Positions 22,954 through 31,166 are shown, numbered from the stretch's first letter. The stretch: 64,000 nt of DNA from Clostridia bacterium (GCA_017415025.1 JAFQJH010000008.1:1-64000); one strand, 5' to 3'. Program-made: numbers and translations. The notes: generated by a model not told the origin, from the sequence alone.

Positions 22954-24369
22954 TTATTTTATCTTGCCCAATACAAGCGAATAAGGCTCAGGCTTACCGA
23001 TTTCATTCGTACTCATTTTATCGAGTGTAAGTGTCATTTTAAGGAATGTTTCAATCTGCTCACACATAAGGTCAAGGCTGAACTTTTCCATCTGATGATT
23101 TTCGTTTATTGCCGTCAGATAATCGGGTGCAGTTACAAGTGAGATATCGGGAATGCCAACATTTCTCGGTGGCTGACCTTCGCCGAAATGAAGAAAATTA
23201 TGTCCCTTTACTGTTACTGTTTTGACCATTGTTCTGCCTTCAAGAGCATCATAATAAACCTTGTCCATAGCTTTGTTTGCGGTATAGACAAGCTCAACAT
23301 CAATGGGATTTGTGCACTGATAATTTCCGTCATTGTCCTTCCATTCTGTGCAACCTAAATGCTCAACACCAAGGCTTGCAACGGCCTTTATATGTCCCTT
23401 TTTGCCGTCCCACATATCCCGGTGGTTTTTAAGCCATTTTGACGATGCCTGAATATCGTGCTGCTTAAAATTCGGCAGCCTGAAATGACCCGTTACAAAA
23501 ACAAAAATAAGTGTTCTGTCAAGTTCTGCATCCTTTAAGTGTCTCATCATTTCAAGCATTGCAATAGGTCCATTTTCCTCAACGCAGTTTATACCGTCGG
23601 TATGGGTATTGATGATAATGGCCTCTCTTTTATTTTTGCCTTCAATGACGGTATAAAATGATTCTGTCTTTGCGTTTCTCTCTTTTTCAGCGGTAAGTAC
23701 AAGGTTAACTTTCTTCTTTTCCTTTGCAGCCTTTTTTAGCTTTTCACCTGATTCCTCACCAACCCAAAGGGCAGGAATACCCTGATAATCCATAATAAAG
23801 GGAAGATACTGTCCCTTTACCATTTCATCGCTCATACCTTCCCATATGCAGATAACAGCCTTAACACCCATTGCTTTTGCAACGGAGATGAGGGGTATTT
23901 TAACAAAGGAGTCAGCAACAGGACCTTTGTAGTTTTTTGGCAAAGACAAGCCTTTAGGATATGAATTTCTCTGATTAAAAGCAAACCCAGTGGGCACTTT
24001 TTCAAGGTCTTTAACCTTTACAAGTGCAATCTTGCCCATTGCAGGCAGATAGTTAATATGCTTACCGAAAATCTCAACTATTTCCTCGGTAATGCCGTTT
24101 TCATCGGTTTCACCTGAATAAGGCCATGCAGATGTTACTTCAATTTCTTCATCACCCTTAGAACCTATGATTTTGATTGAAGAGTGTTTTTCCTCCCAAC
24201 GGTCAAATGAATAAAGGTCACTGTATGTGGTAAAACCCATTTTGTGAATTTCGTCTTTCAGATAATCCACAAATTTCTGTTGACCCTCAGAACCGGTAAG
24301 GCGAAGTCCAAAGCCGTTCATTGTTTCCATTCCGCTTTGAATTCTTTCTCTTGAAATTTCATATGTCAT
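22954..24369 (-). CDS. M28-family-like zinc peptidase
   Basis: 471 residues from ATG 24369, chosen for AAAGGA upstream. The N-terminal half contains a PA-like inserted domain (about 80-215). The peptidase core carries NTHTDGINCVEENGP (about 255-269): His and Asp as metal ligands and the Glu-Glu pair typical of the catalytic base. Later LGVEHLG and NENHQ supply further candidate ligands. No signal peptide, so probably intracellular. Members remove N-terminal residues from peptides. It is divergent from a LytTR two-component system and shares with it a region containing an inverted ACAGTTA-type repeat, suggesting co-regulation. Confidence 0.78.
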   Translation of the reverse strand: MTYEISRERIQSGMETMNGFGLRLTGSEGQQKFVDYLKDEIHKMGFTTYSDLYSFDRWEEKHSSIKIIGSKGDEEIEVTSAWPYSGETDENGITEEIVEIFGKHINYLPAMGKIALVKVKDLEKVPTGFAFNQRNSYPKGLSLPKNYKGPVADSFVKIPLISVAKAMGVKAVICIWEGMSDEMVKGQYLPFIMDYQGIPALWVGEESGEKLKKAAKEKKKVNLVLTAEKERNAKTESFYTVIEGKNKREAIIINTHTDGINCVEENGPIAMLEMMRHLKDAELDRTLIFVFVTGHFRLPNFKQHDIQASSKWLKNHRDMWDGKKGHIKAVASLGVEHLGCTEWKDNDGNYQCTNPIDVELVYTANKAMDKVYYDALEGRTMVKTVTVKGHNFLHFGEGQPPRNVGIPDISLVTAPDYLTAINENHQMEKFSLDLMCEQIETFLKMTLTLDKMSTNEIGKPEPYSLVLGKIK

Positions 24370-24387
24370 ATTAACCCATCCTTTCAC

Positions 24388-24425
24388 AATAACTGTTATA
24401 ACGACTATATCTATAAACAGTTATT
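24388..24425. promoter_or_regulatory. candidate LytTR operator
   Basis: AATAACTGTT (24388-24397) and AACAGTTATT (24416-24425) are perfect 10-bp inverted copies separated by 18 bases. ACAGTTA-type elements resemble LytTR/AgrA half-sites (usually direct repeats). It lies 19 bases upstream of the M28 peptidase start and 105 bases from the LytTR regulator gene. Confidence 0.5.
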
Positions 24426-24483
24426 TATACAAGAAGGTATGACGAACTGCGGATTTTTCCTGTCGAAACGCTGACTCATTCAG

Positions 24484-24512
24484 TTGTTAAATAAAATAAA
24501 TTATGCTATACT
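24484..24512 (+). promoter_or_regulatory. promoter of the two-component operon
   Basis: TTGTTA (24484-24489), 17-bp spacer and TATACT (24507-24512), about 18 bases before the response-regulator start codon. Confidence 0.65.
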
Positions 24513-24529
24513 GATAATGGTGATTTATG

Positions 24530-25228
24530 ATGAAAATACTCATTTGTGATGATGAACAGCAGTATGTTGATGAGCTGAAAATACATATCGAAAAATATAT
24601 GCAGAGTCGGTTTGCAAATTTTGAAATCGACACAACAAATAACCCACAAACCGTTGTTGACAGCAATGAAATATATCAGCTTGCATTTCTTGATATACAA
24701 ATGGATGAATTGAATGGTATATCTCTTGCAAAAATTCTCAAAGAGCGTAACAGCAAGATTGTTATATTTTTTGTTACATCATATAACGATTATCAGGACG
24801 AGGCAATGGATTTGAGGGCATTCAGATTTTTTGAAAAGCCTTTAAATGCGGACAGGCTATATTCCGGGCTTGAAAAAGCAATGGAATATATTGATGAAAG
24901 CTATGTTGATTTTTATGTATGGACTGATAATGAGCACAAGCAAATATTAGTTGACGATGTGATTTATGTTGAACGTGGCAACCGTCAGGTAACACTTGTT
25001 ACTACACAAGGTAATTTCACCACAAGAGAATCTTTTGACGAATGGTGTGCGATTTTACAAAATTCATTCTTCTATAGAGTTCACAAATCCTTTATTGTAA
25101 ATCTACATTATGTTACGGGATATAAGTATTCAGAACTTTTCGTTCAGAACAATGTAAGAATACCTATTGCTTCAAGAAGACAAACGGATTTTCATAAGTT
25201 TTGGTTTGCGTATCTGAGGAGGAGATAA
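24530..25228 (+). CDS. LytTR-family response regulator
   Basis: 232 residues from the second ATG of a tandem pair; GGTGA is six bases from it and only three from the first. Receiver domain 1-120 with acidic pair DDE at 7-9, phospho-acceptor Asp55 in FLDIQMD and Lys in EKPLN near 101. LytTR DNA-binding domain about 130-232, with VERGNRQV, FYRVHKSFIVNL and IPIASRR. AgrA/ComE-type regulators control peptide signalling, virulence or bacteriocin genes. Followed five bases later by its kinase gene. Confidence 0.92.
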   Translation: MKILICDDEQQYVDELKIHIEKYMQSRFANFEIDTTNNPQTVVDSNEIYQLAFLDIQMDELNGISLAKILKERNSKIVIFFVTSYNDYQDEAMDLRAFRFFEKPLNADRLYSGLEKAMEYIDESYVDFYVWTDNEHKQILVDDVIYVERGNRQVTLVTTQGNFTTRESFDEWCAILQNSFFYRVHKSFIVNLHYVTGYKYSELFVQNNVRIPIASRRQTDFHKFWFAYLRRR

Positions 25229-25232
25229 TGAT

Positions 25233-26528
25233 ATGCATAATATAGTACCATCTGTTTTGGTTTATTTTTTTGAAATGCTGATTTCTTATGTTTTCTTTTC
25301 AAGAGTCAGTAAAAGCAAATATAAATTATGTAAAGCTGTTTTAATAGGAAGCGGAATTTTTTTTATAGGTGCAATTATAAATATCATCTTTAAAAATTCA
25401 ATATTAGTAAACACAATATCATATTCTGCTATAAGTTTTTTGTTTTCAGTTATATGCTTTGATATAAAAACAAAAAAAGCTCTTTTCTATTCGGTATTAT
25501 CCAGTGCTTTTATGTGTGCAACAGAACTTATTGCCATTTTTTCAATTTCAGCTCTCTTTAATATTGAATTAACAAGCTATAACGACAACATATATATTCT
25601 TTTAGCTGATGTTTTAACAAGTAAGTTTTTGTATTTTATTACGCTGCTCATTTTGTCCGGTATTATCAATAAAAATCAAAAAACATCAAAAATACCACTT
25701 AGTTTTTATCTTTTTCCCACAGCAGCCTTGTCTTCTTTGGTAATGTTCTGGTACATCATGACAACATATCAACTCAGCAAAAACACTATGATTGTTATTA
25801 CCTGTGTAAGTGTCTTTTTGTTTTTATCTACAATTTTGTTGTTTATATCATATCATTATAACGCAGAGAAAGAACAAGAGCTGTTATTATTAAGACAAGA
25901 AAGTGAAAAACTAAACACCGATTTAAAGTATTTTGATATATTGGTGAATCAAAACAACAATCTCAGAGCTTATGCACATGACACTAAAAATCATCTGTCA
26001 GCCATAAGGAATCTCAATACAAATTCCGAAATAGAAATGCATCTTTTAAAAATGAGTGAAAGTCTTGCCCAATACAGCAAGGTCTGCCATAGCGGAAACC
26101 ATACGCTTGATGTTGTAGTAGATAAATATGTAACAGAATGCCGATTAAATGGTTTGAATTTTGAGTTCGACATCAAAAATAATAATCTGTCAACGATTGA
26201 ACCTTATGACACGGTAACTATCCTTGGCAATCTATTGGATAATGCTCTTGAAACAGCGAAAACTTCCAAACAAAAGACAGTAACATTTGAAACTGATTAC
26301 AGAAATGATTTTTCTGTAATAATCATTTCCAACTCTTGCGATACAAACCCTATACTGAACGGGAAAGCTTTACCTTCAACTACCAAAGCCAACAAACAGC
26401 TTCACGGCTTCGGATTAAAAAGTGTCAGAAACACCCTCAAAAAATATAACGGCGATATTTCGTTTGATTATGATAATAGAGAAAAAGTTTTTGTTGTGAC
26501 GGTTATGGTTGATGCGGTAAATAAATAG
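25233..26528 (+). CDS. AgrC-like GHKL sensor histidine kinase
   Basis: 431 residues, AGGAGGAG ribosome site. Six hydrophobic segments fill residues 1-210. A coiled-coil linker leads to the phospho-acceptor H249 in AHDTKNHL. The ATPase domain shows LGNLLDNALETA (N-box) and GFGLKSVRNTLKKYNG (G-box). This layout is that of peptide-sensing kinases of the AgrC/ComD group. No AgrB or AgrD homologue is seen beside it, so the signal is unknown. Operon with the response regulator and a small membrane protein. Confidence 0.9.
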   Translation: MHNIVPSVLVYFFEMLISYVFFSRVSKSKYKLCKAVLIGSGIFFIGAIINIIFKNSILVNTISYSAISFLFSVICFDIKTKKALFYSVLSSAFMCATELIAIFSISALFNIELTSYNDNIYILLADVLTSKFLYFITLLILSGIINKNQKTSKIPLSFYLFPTAALSSLVMFWYIMTTYQLSKNTMIVITCVSVFLFLSTILLFISYHYNAEKEQELLLLRQESEKLNTDLKYFDILVNQNNNLRAYAHDTKNHLSAIRNLNTNSEIEMHLLKMSESLAQYSKVCHSGNHTLDVVVDKYVTECRLNGLNFEFDIKNNNLSTIEPYDTVTILGNLLDNALETAKTSKQKTVTFETDYRNDFSVIIISNSCDTNPILNGKALPSTTKANKQLHGFGLKSVRNTLKKYNGDISFDYDNREKVFVVTVMVDAVNK

Positions 26529-26538
26529 GTACAATCTA

Positions 26539-26952
26539 ATGAAAACAGATAACTTTTCTAAGAACAAAAGTAAACAAATGCGCAGAATTATATTTTCTAA
26601 TAAAATAATGATTGTTTTACAGTGCATATTTCTAATAGGTACTGTTGCAAGTAATCATCTTTTCACTAATGATGTCACTTTTTGGATAGTCTTTGCACAT
26701 GCAGTGATTTTTATTGTGTATAACATTATAGTAGAAAATATTACAACAAGTTTTTTGCGAAAAAAATACTCTAACCTTTTTGAACAAATATCTTATAGTT
26801 GCAGGGAATTTTATATTCAAATGCTAATATACAAAACTGCAAAAGAAAACAAAGACAAAATATCATCTACCTTAATTCTTCAGCTTTTTGCAAAATACAG
26901 CATTATTATTCTAAACCTAGCATTATTTGTTATTATGGTACCCTTTGAGTAG
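26539..26952 (+). CDS. small membrane protein downstream of the two-component system
   Basis: 137 residues with three to four hydrophobic segments (about 22-40, 47-65, and 112-135). No family recognised; it lacks the Cys/His residues expected of an AgrB peptidase. Ten bases after the kinase stop, so probably cotranscribed and perhaps part of the sensing complex. Confidence 0.6.
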   Translation: MKTDNFSKNKSKQMRRIIFSNKIMIVLQCIFLIGTVASNHLFTNDVTFWIVFAHAVIFIVYNIIVENITTSFLRKKYSNLFEQISYSCREFYIQMLIYKTAKENKDKISSTLILQLFAKYSIIILNLALFVIMVPFE

Positions 26953-26956
26953 AAAA

Positions 26957-26992
26957 CGACTCCGAGTAGACTAAAATCTACTCGGAATCGTT
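26957..26992 (+). terminator. hairpin terminator of the two-component operon
   Basis: CCGAGTAGA and TCTACTCGG pair around CTAAAA, extended by GA/TC; followed by AATCGTTTG. The T-tract is short. Confidence 0.6.
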
Positions 26993-27006
26993 TGTAAGAT
27001 TAACTC

Positions 27007-27372
27007 TTATGTATAAATTAATTCGTTACAGATAAATTCCCTTGCTCTTGATTCAATGTTACTCATACGGCATACCCATTCCAACTGACTTTCTTCTTTC
27101 AGTTGCTCGGTAACACCCTCAGTCGCTTTCATCTGTTCCACAAGAGAATCAAACATATCTTGTGCCTGAGTTTCAACTTCAGCACAGTGCTGATATAACT
27201 TGCTCTGAATAAGCAGGGAGTTGAAAAGTGCGGTTTTATGCTTTTCAAGATAATCTTTGTGCATCATTCCCCATTTACCAAGGGTGATATTTGACTCTTC
27301 GGGTGGGAGAATGAGGTTCGGTATGAGATAATCTTCAACTCGGCGGTAACTGATAGAATTTTTGTTTGACAT
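27007..27372 (-). CDS. tnpV: TnpV-like transposon-encoded protein
   Basis: 121 residues from ATG 27372 (AAAGGAGG upstream). Layout matches TnpV of Tn4451/Tn4453-type elements: YRRVEDYLIPNLILP near 8-22, GKWGMMHKDYLEKHK near 32-46, then a helical region ending with EWVCRMSNIESRAREFI. TnpV is not the transposase; its role is not established. No tnpX-type recombinase is nearby, supporting a decayed element. Confidence 0.85.
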   Translation of the reverse strand: MSNKNSISYRRVEDYLIPNLILPPEESNITLGKWGMMHKDYLEKHKTALFNSLLIQSKLYQHCAEVETQAQDMFDSLVEQMKATEGVTEQLKEESQLEWVCRMSNIESRAREFICNELIYT

Positions 27373-27549
27373 AATGATAGCCTCCTTTAATTTTGTAGCT
27401 TCATTGTACAAATTAAAGGAGGCTTTGTCGAATGTGCGGATTATAAGAGGTCACAAAATAGTAGAAAATCAATTTGTTTAAAGTTTAATTATTTTTGAAA
27501 AAATATCGTTGCTTTTTTATTTATGGTAAACATATTATAAAAGAGGAAT

Positions 27550-27597
27550 TATTGATATTAAAAATTACACAACCACTTAATTTTTGTGGTTGTGTAA
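27550..27597 (-). terminator. intrinsic terminator
   Basis: TTACACAACCAC (27565-27576) and GTGGTTGTGTAA (27586-27597) form a perfect 12-bp stem; leftward it is followed by TTTTTAATATC. It ends the transcript of the small membrane ORF at 27604-27774. Confidence 0.8.
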
Positions 27598-27603
27598 CGC
27601 AAT

Positions 27604-27774
27604 TTATGTTTCAGTGTTATCTGTTTTTTCAATTTCTATTTCAAATTTAAACAACTGGAAGAAATTGAGCTTAATAGTTAATTTGTTGACAAGTTTATAT
27701 TTAACAAGAACAACAACAATAACTATAAGGTAAAGCAAGAGAATGATTCCAAAAACTATGATAGCTTTATACAT
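27604..27774 (-). CDS. small single-span membrane protein
   Basis: 56 residues, too short for usual ORF listing. It has an excellent AAAGGAGG site 10 bases upstream of its ATG. Residues 4-24 are a continuous hydrophobic helix (AIIVFGIILLLYLIVIVVVL), followed by a basic then acidic tail. Followed at once by a strong terminator. Position inside an element remnant suggests a mobile-element accessory protein; function unknown. Confidence 0.65.
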   Translation of the reverse strand: MYKAIIVFGIILLLYLIVIVVVLVKYKLVNKLTIKLNFFQLFKFEIEIEKTDNTET

Positions 27775-27942
27775 TATAATACTTCCTCCTTTATTTTTGC
27801 TTATTGCATTTGGCTAACCTTTTGAAACATTGATTTTGAAATTATGTTCCATAGCTTTCATTCCTTTCCGAGAGGATGAATGTGTGGCCCTCTCACCATA
27901 AGGAGAAAAAAGGCTGTTTTGTCAGGGCGTTTTTAGCAATTT
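27775..27942. other. short gap without a supported gene
   Basis: Contains only a 15-codon frame behind AAAGGA and a CGAGAGG..CCTCTC inverted stretch near 27880-27896. Confidence 0.5.
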
Positions 27943-28401
27943 TTAGAAAAATTTTTTAAACTTCTTTTTTGCACCCTCTACAGACTCATGTACCGACTGA
28001 AAAGATACACCTTCTTCATCCGCAATCTCCCTTAAGGTCTTTCCAGCGACCACTTGTAAAAGACGACGTCTTTGAACATCAGATAAACGGGACAGAGCAT
28101 AATCGATCCGTTTGCTTCTGTTTTCGGCTTCGACCTTTTCTCTGGTGGCTTGTTCTGTTTTCTCTTCTTCACTTGTTATGTAAAAATCAATGGTTGGGTC
28201 AGCAAACGCTATACCCTCATATTCAATTTCATCTTTGGAAACTGGGCAATAATACTTGTATCTGTGGTATGATGCATCTTCCTTCTTTCGACTTTCTTTT
28301 ATGAAGATACCAATTTCATCTGGTACATCTACCGCTGTCTTCTTTTTTTCATATTTACCGGTTTTATCGTTAAAATCGGTGTATTCATATTCAATAATCA
28401 T
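27943..28401 (-). CDS. sigma-70-like factor (region 4) of integrative elements
   Basis: 152 residues from ATG 28401 (GGAG seven bases upstream). The N-terminal half is acidic and unlike sigma region 2. The C-terminal 60 residues carry a region-4 helix-turn-helix: ALSRLSDVQRRRLLQVVAGKTLREIADEEGVSFQSV (quoted here in parts: LSDVQRRRLLQ, TLREIADEEGVS, FQSVHESVEGAKK). Proteins like this occur in Tn916- and TnpV-associated elements as regulators of transfer genes. A large nested hairpin lies directly upstream of it. Confidence 0.75.
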   Translation of the reverse strand: MIIEYEYTDFNDKTGKYEKKKTAVDVPDEIGIFIKESRKKEDASYHRYKYYCPVSKDEIEYEGIAFADPTIDFYITSEEEKTEQATREKVEAENRSKRIDYALSRLSDVQRRRLLQVVAGKTLREIADEEGVSFQSVHESVEGAKKKFKKFF

Positions 28402-28426
28402 AAAATGGCTCCTTTGGATTTTTTCA

Positions 28427-28540
28427 ATCCGCCAGAGCCGCCAAGGATATCCACCAAAAAGAAAAAGACGGCAGAGAGACTCGCTTACACACATAGGGTG
28501 TATAAGCAAGTCCGCACTGCCGTCTTGCGTTCTGGCGGAT
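28427..28540 (-). promoter_or_regulatory. nested inverted repeat: attenuator/terminator in the element operon
   Basis: Outer arms ATCCGCCAGA/TCTGGCGGAT (28427-28436, 28531-28540), inner arms AAGACGGCAG/CTGCCGTCTT (28465-28474, 28517-28526), then GACTCGCTTACAC/GTGTATAAGC. Leftward, the inner stem is followed by TTTTTCTTTTT, so it is a good intrinsic terminator set between two co-directional genes. Confidence 0.7.
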
Positions 28541-28558
28541 GATAATTGATATTATGTT

Positions 28559-28717
28559 TTACGCTGCGGTGGTTATAAGGATGTTCTCAATGTTAAGTGT
28601 GCCGTCGGAATTTGCTGTAATTCGGGTTTTGCATCCTTTGATTACAATTTCCACAACCCTGCGGTCTTCACTTACATCGCAGACACGCTTATTATTAAGG
28701 TTGCGAACTTCACTCAT
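28559..28717 (-). CDS. small conserved protein of integrative elements
   Basis: 52 residues; AGGAGGA six bases upstream of ATG 28717. Sequence pattern MSEVRNLNNKRVCDVSED then VVEIVIKGCKTRITANSDGT suggests a small all-beta protein. It lies between two attenuator-like hairpins, upstream of the sigma-like gene. Function unknown. Confidence 0.65.
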   Translation of the reverse strand: MSEVRNLNNKRVCDVSEDRRVVEIVIKGCKTRITANSDGTLNIENILITTAA

Positions 28718-28751
28718 AGGCATTCCTCCTTCCTTTAGTTTTGCTTATTAT

Positions 28752-28810
28752 AAAGAAAAAGCCGACACAAAACATTCAAGGTGTAAACCTTTGAATGCTC
28801 GTGCCGGCTT
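28752..28810 (-). terminator. intrinsic terminator/attenuator
   Basis: AAGCCGACAC (28759-28768) and GTGCCGGCTT (28801-28810) form the stem base with one mismatch, CATTCAAGG/CCTTTGAATG the top; leftward it is followed by TTTTTCTTTA. It separates the 65-residue gene from the 52-residue gene. Confidence 0.7.
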
Positions 28811-28880
28811 GAACTCACTTGGTTCTGCTCGTCTTGGAGCTGTATATAATATGCGAATCCCTCACTTGGGGTTTCTGCTT

Positions 28881-29078
28881 TTAATTATTTGATTCGGCTG
28901 CAGCTAACACATACATAGCTTGTAGCGTACTAAGCGGTATCGCTTCATAAACATTTTTCTTGGGGTGTTTAAACTCTACCATGATTTCTCCTAACGCACT
29001 TTTTTGCGGAACACCAACGGGTATGTGTTCTTTAGGAGTATAGACCATTTTGTTCTTTTTGGGGGTGTTCTCTTTCAT
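28881..29078 (-). CDS. small hypothetical protein next to XRE regulator
   Basis: 65 residues, lysine-rich N-terminus, GGAGGAAG upstream of ATG 29078. The C-terminal part (EAIPLSTLQAMYVLAAAESNN) is helical. It follows the XRE regulator gene by 26 bases on the same strand and is probably cotranscribed. No family recognised. Confidence 0.6.
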   Translation of the reverse strand: MKENTPKKNKMVYTPKEHIPVGVPQKSALGEIMVEFKHPKKNVYEAIPLSTLQAMYVLAAAESNN

Positions 29079-29104
29079 TCAACTTCCTCCTACCATTTGT
29101 TTTA

Positions 29105-29905
29105 TTAATATTTTTCATTGAATTTATTTATAAAATCAAGAACTCTATTATTTATATCTGGTGTTTCGATACGACGCTCAACTGCTGTATACAACTTGGG
29201 TAAGAATACATCAAAATCCAAATGCCGAGTCTTTTCCTCTACACTTACATCACTATGATTTAACGTTGTACAACATATGGGTGTTGTGCTTTTTAAATCT
29301 TTTCCTAATAAATACAATTCGTACACGGTATCTATTGTAGAAGCATACGGGGTTGTAAGTTCTGACAAACTACTTAAGACTAAAGCGATTTTTCCACCCC
29401 CATCAATAGAAGTAATATATATATTTTTATAAGGGGTTGCTATGTATTTTGGATAGCACAACGATTTATATGTAAGTTCCTCCCAAAACGTTACACCTAT
29501 AGTCAAAGGGGAATCGAACGCACCTAAGCGTACTGGAGTTTTTTTTGAAAAATCTTCAGAAATTTCTTTAAAAACCTCTTTAAAAGAGCTGTAGGATTTC
29601 CAGTCGATTTCTCCACCTTCCGTAAGTTTTGTTAATTTACAAATGAAATTTAATAAATAAGCATCACCTGGGTTGTGGCTTTCAAAATCTGCAAACAATA
29701 ATGCATCAACCGATACCTCAAATAAGTTTGCTATTTTTACCAGAGACTCTATACTTAATGAAGCTTTGTATTGATTTTTTGAAACCCTCGAAAAGTAACC
29801 AGTACTTACACCTGCAACTTTTTCTACATCACCAATTTTCATATTATTTCTTTTGGTCAGAACATAAATATTATGAAAGAGCTGTCCTTTACTTGTCGCT
29901 AACAA
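29105..29905 (-). CDS. XRE-family transcriptional regulator with unknown C-terminal domain
   Basis: 266 residues from a TTG start (GGGA about 10 bases upstream); an ATG at codon 22 would cut into the helix-turn-helix. Residues 8-75 form the Cro/C1-type HTH: NNMKIGDVEKVAGVSTGYFS and SLSIESLVKIANLFEVSVDAL. The C-terminal 180 residues may be a ligand or protease-interaction domain, as in ImmR-like or phage-type repressors, but no motif is recognised. Heads the leftward element operon, behind a 600-base AT-rich region. Confidence 0.8.
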   Translation of the reverse strand: MLATSKGQLFHNIYVLTKRNNMKIGDVEKVAGVSTGYFSRVSKNQYKASLSIESLVKIANLFEVSVDALLFADFESHNPGDAYLLNFICKLTKLTEGGEIDWKSYSSFKEVFKEISEDFSKKTPVRLGAFDSPLTIGVTFWEELTYKSLCYPKYIATPYKNIYITSIDGGGKIALVLSSLSELTTPYASTIDTVYELYLLGKDLKSTTPICCTTLNHSDVSVEEKTRHLDFDVFLPKLYTAVERRIETPDINNRVLDFINKFNEKY

Positions 29906-30508
29906 AATTTATCAATCCCTTTCTTTGTCGAATACTGCTATTATTATATGCAACATTATTATAAATGTCAGCAATTGCCGTAATGTTATTGATTTTCGAT
30001 AGTTAAATTATATCTGAAAGTTACAGCGTTGTCAATATCTATTTGAATTTTACTTCAAGCGAATTATTTGTAATTTATTGTAGATTTGAATTATAGTTCG
30101 AATTTTTTTCGAATAAATATTATAAAAAAGTATAATTTTCGACAATAATTTCATATATTAAAATTGAAAAAAGTAACACCATTTTTTTCAAAAAAATATA
30201 ATTTTGGCATAACAAACAAAGTTAACATTATATTGTATGTCTTTTAATAGTAAGAATTACAAAAATAACTAAATTTATGTTGCTTTTTCCAAAAAAATAT
30301 AATTTTTGATAGAAAACTCTAATATTTAATTAATTTTCTACACATTTATCTTGTAATACCCATTCAATAACACAATTTATATATTACTTTTGTGTGTATA
30401 TGGCAAGTGTCCTATTTCATATAAAAACGCTACCAAACTAAAGAATTGGCATTGTTCAATGCATAATAATTTTGACAGTGATTATTATCCCGGTTTATAT
30501 GTCTACAG
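29906..30508. other. AT-rich regulatory-looking region without genes
   Basis: About 600 bases, extremely AT-rich, no credible ORF. It contains TTCGAATTTTTTTCGAA (30097-30113) and three copies of an AAAAAA-TATAATTTT motif (30124-30142, 30189-30206, 30290-30309). It lies upstream of the XRE regulator and may hold its operators. Confidence 0.5.
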
Positions 30509-30838
30509 CTACACATACATCACACCCGGCATCTTAACATTATCTCTTCTGTCAAGGGGCATTTTAAGATTATGCAATAAACAACCATAAGTAATAGCTT
30601 GTTTCCCAAAACGGCTGCGAAGGTTCTCAACGGCATCTTCCAACCGTTCTCTTTTTTCTATTCTCTGAATGTACATAAAGAAAGATAGCTGTTCAGTTGT
30701 AGTTTGTGGAACTAGATTTATAGTCGGAGAGTTATAGCTCTCATCGCAGAATGCCATATGTGTTTTTCTTTGAATATCTGAAACGCAGATAATTTCGTGA
30801 TCAACGGAGTTTATAGTATATACAAAATCTCGATACAT
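30509..30838 (-). pseudogene. C-terminal remnant of a Y-family DNA polymerase (UmuC/DinB-like)
   Basis: 109 residues. ENLRSRFGKQAITYGCLLHN (about 70-89) matches the C-terminal end of bacterial Y-family polymerases, where a short helix with RFG precedes the final strand. The palm and finger domains with the catalytic acidic residues are absent, and upstream sequence is AT-rich non-coding. A remnant of a UV-repair polymerase gene common on Clostridia elements. Confidence 0.5.
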
Positions 30839-30970
30839 AACGATTCAATCATATTTTGCAGACTTATAGAACATACAAATATGTGGTAATTGATATATAA
30901 TGGACTATGTTGTAACGAATTTCACTAGTAAAAACATTGACTTTTAAACAAAAAGAGTGTCTGTATATGC

Positions 30971-31003
30971 ATAAAAAGCCCCGCATAACACGGAGCTTTT
31001 TAT
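30971..31003. terminator. hairpin terminator
   Basis: AAAAAGC..CCG and CGG..GCTTTTT form an imperfect stem around CATAACA, with A- and T-tracts on both sides. Confidence 0.5.
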
Positions 31004-31024
31004 ATGTATTAACTTAGATATAAA

Positions 31025-31073
31025 CAAAAAATCCGAACCCTTTTCCTGTTGGGAAAATTTGGTTCGGATTTTT
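31025..31073 (-). terminator. intrinsic terminator of tRNA-Leu
   Basis: ATCCGAACC and GGTTCGGAT close a stem with inner TTTTCC/GGAAAA; leftward it is followed by TTTTTTGTTT, just after the tRNA 3' end. Confidence 0.8.
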
Positions 31074-31079
31074 CTGGTA

Positions 31080-31166
31080 TGGTGCTGGTGACCGGACTTG
31101 AACCGGTACGGTGTTGCCACCGAGGGATTTTAAGTCCCTTGCGTCTGCCGATTTCGCCACACCAGC
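31080..31166 (-). tRNA. tRNA-Leu (UAA)
   Basis: Minus strand starts GCTGGTGTGGCGAAATCGG and ends CACCAGCACCA with encoded CCA. Acceptor arms GCTGGTG/CACCAGC pair fully. The anticodon loop CTTAAAA (stem AGGGA/TCCCT) gives anticodon UAA. A long variable arm CGGTG/CACCG identifies a class II tRNA, and the T-loop is GGTTCAAGTCC. An intrinsic terminator follows directly. Confidence 0.95.

Larger units (their letters stand above)
27007..30838. mobile_element. remnant of an integrative element
   Basis: TnpV, a small membrane ORF, a sigma-like factor, two small regulatory ORFs, an XRE regulator and a Y-family polymerase fragment are typical control and cargo genes of Clostridia conjugative or mobilisable elements, but no recombinase, relaxase or secretion genes remain. 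It ends about 240 bases from tRNA-Leu. Confidence 0.5.

Noticed and set aside
24520..24740. Small antisense frames over the response-regulator start
   Set aside because: No ribosome site and they contradict a well-supported gene.
26539..26952. AgrB-like processing protease next to the kinase
   Set aside because: Lacks the Cys and His residues of AgrB; only membrane topology is similar.
27820..27870. A 15-codon frame behind AAAGGA on the minus strand
   Set aside because: Too short and without any recognisable feature; chance cannot be excluded.
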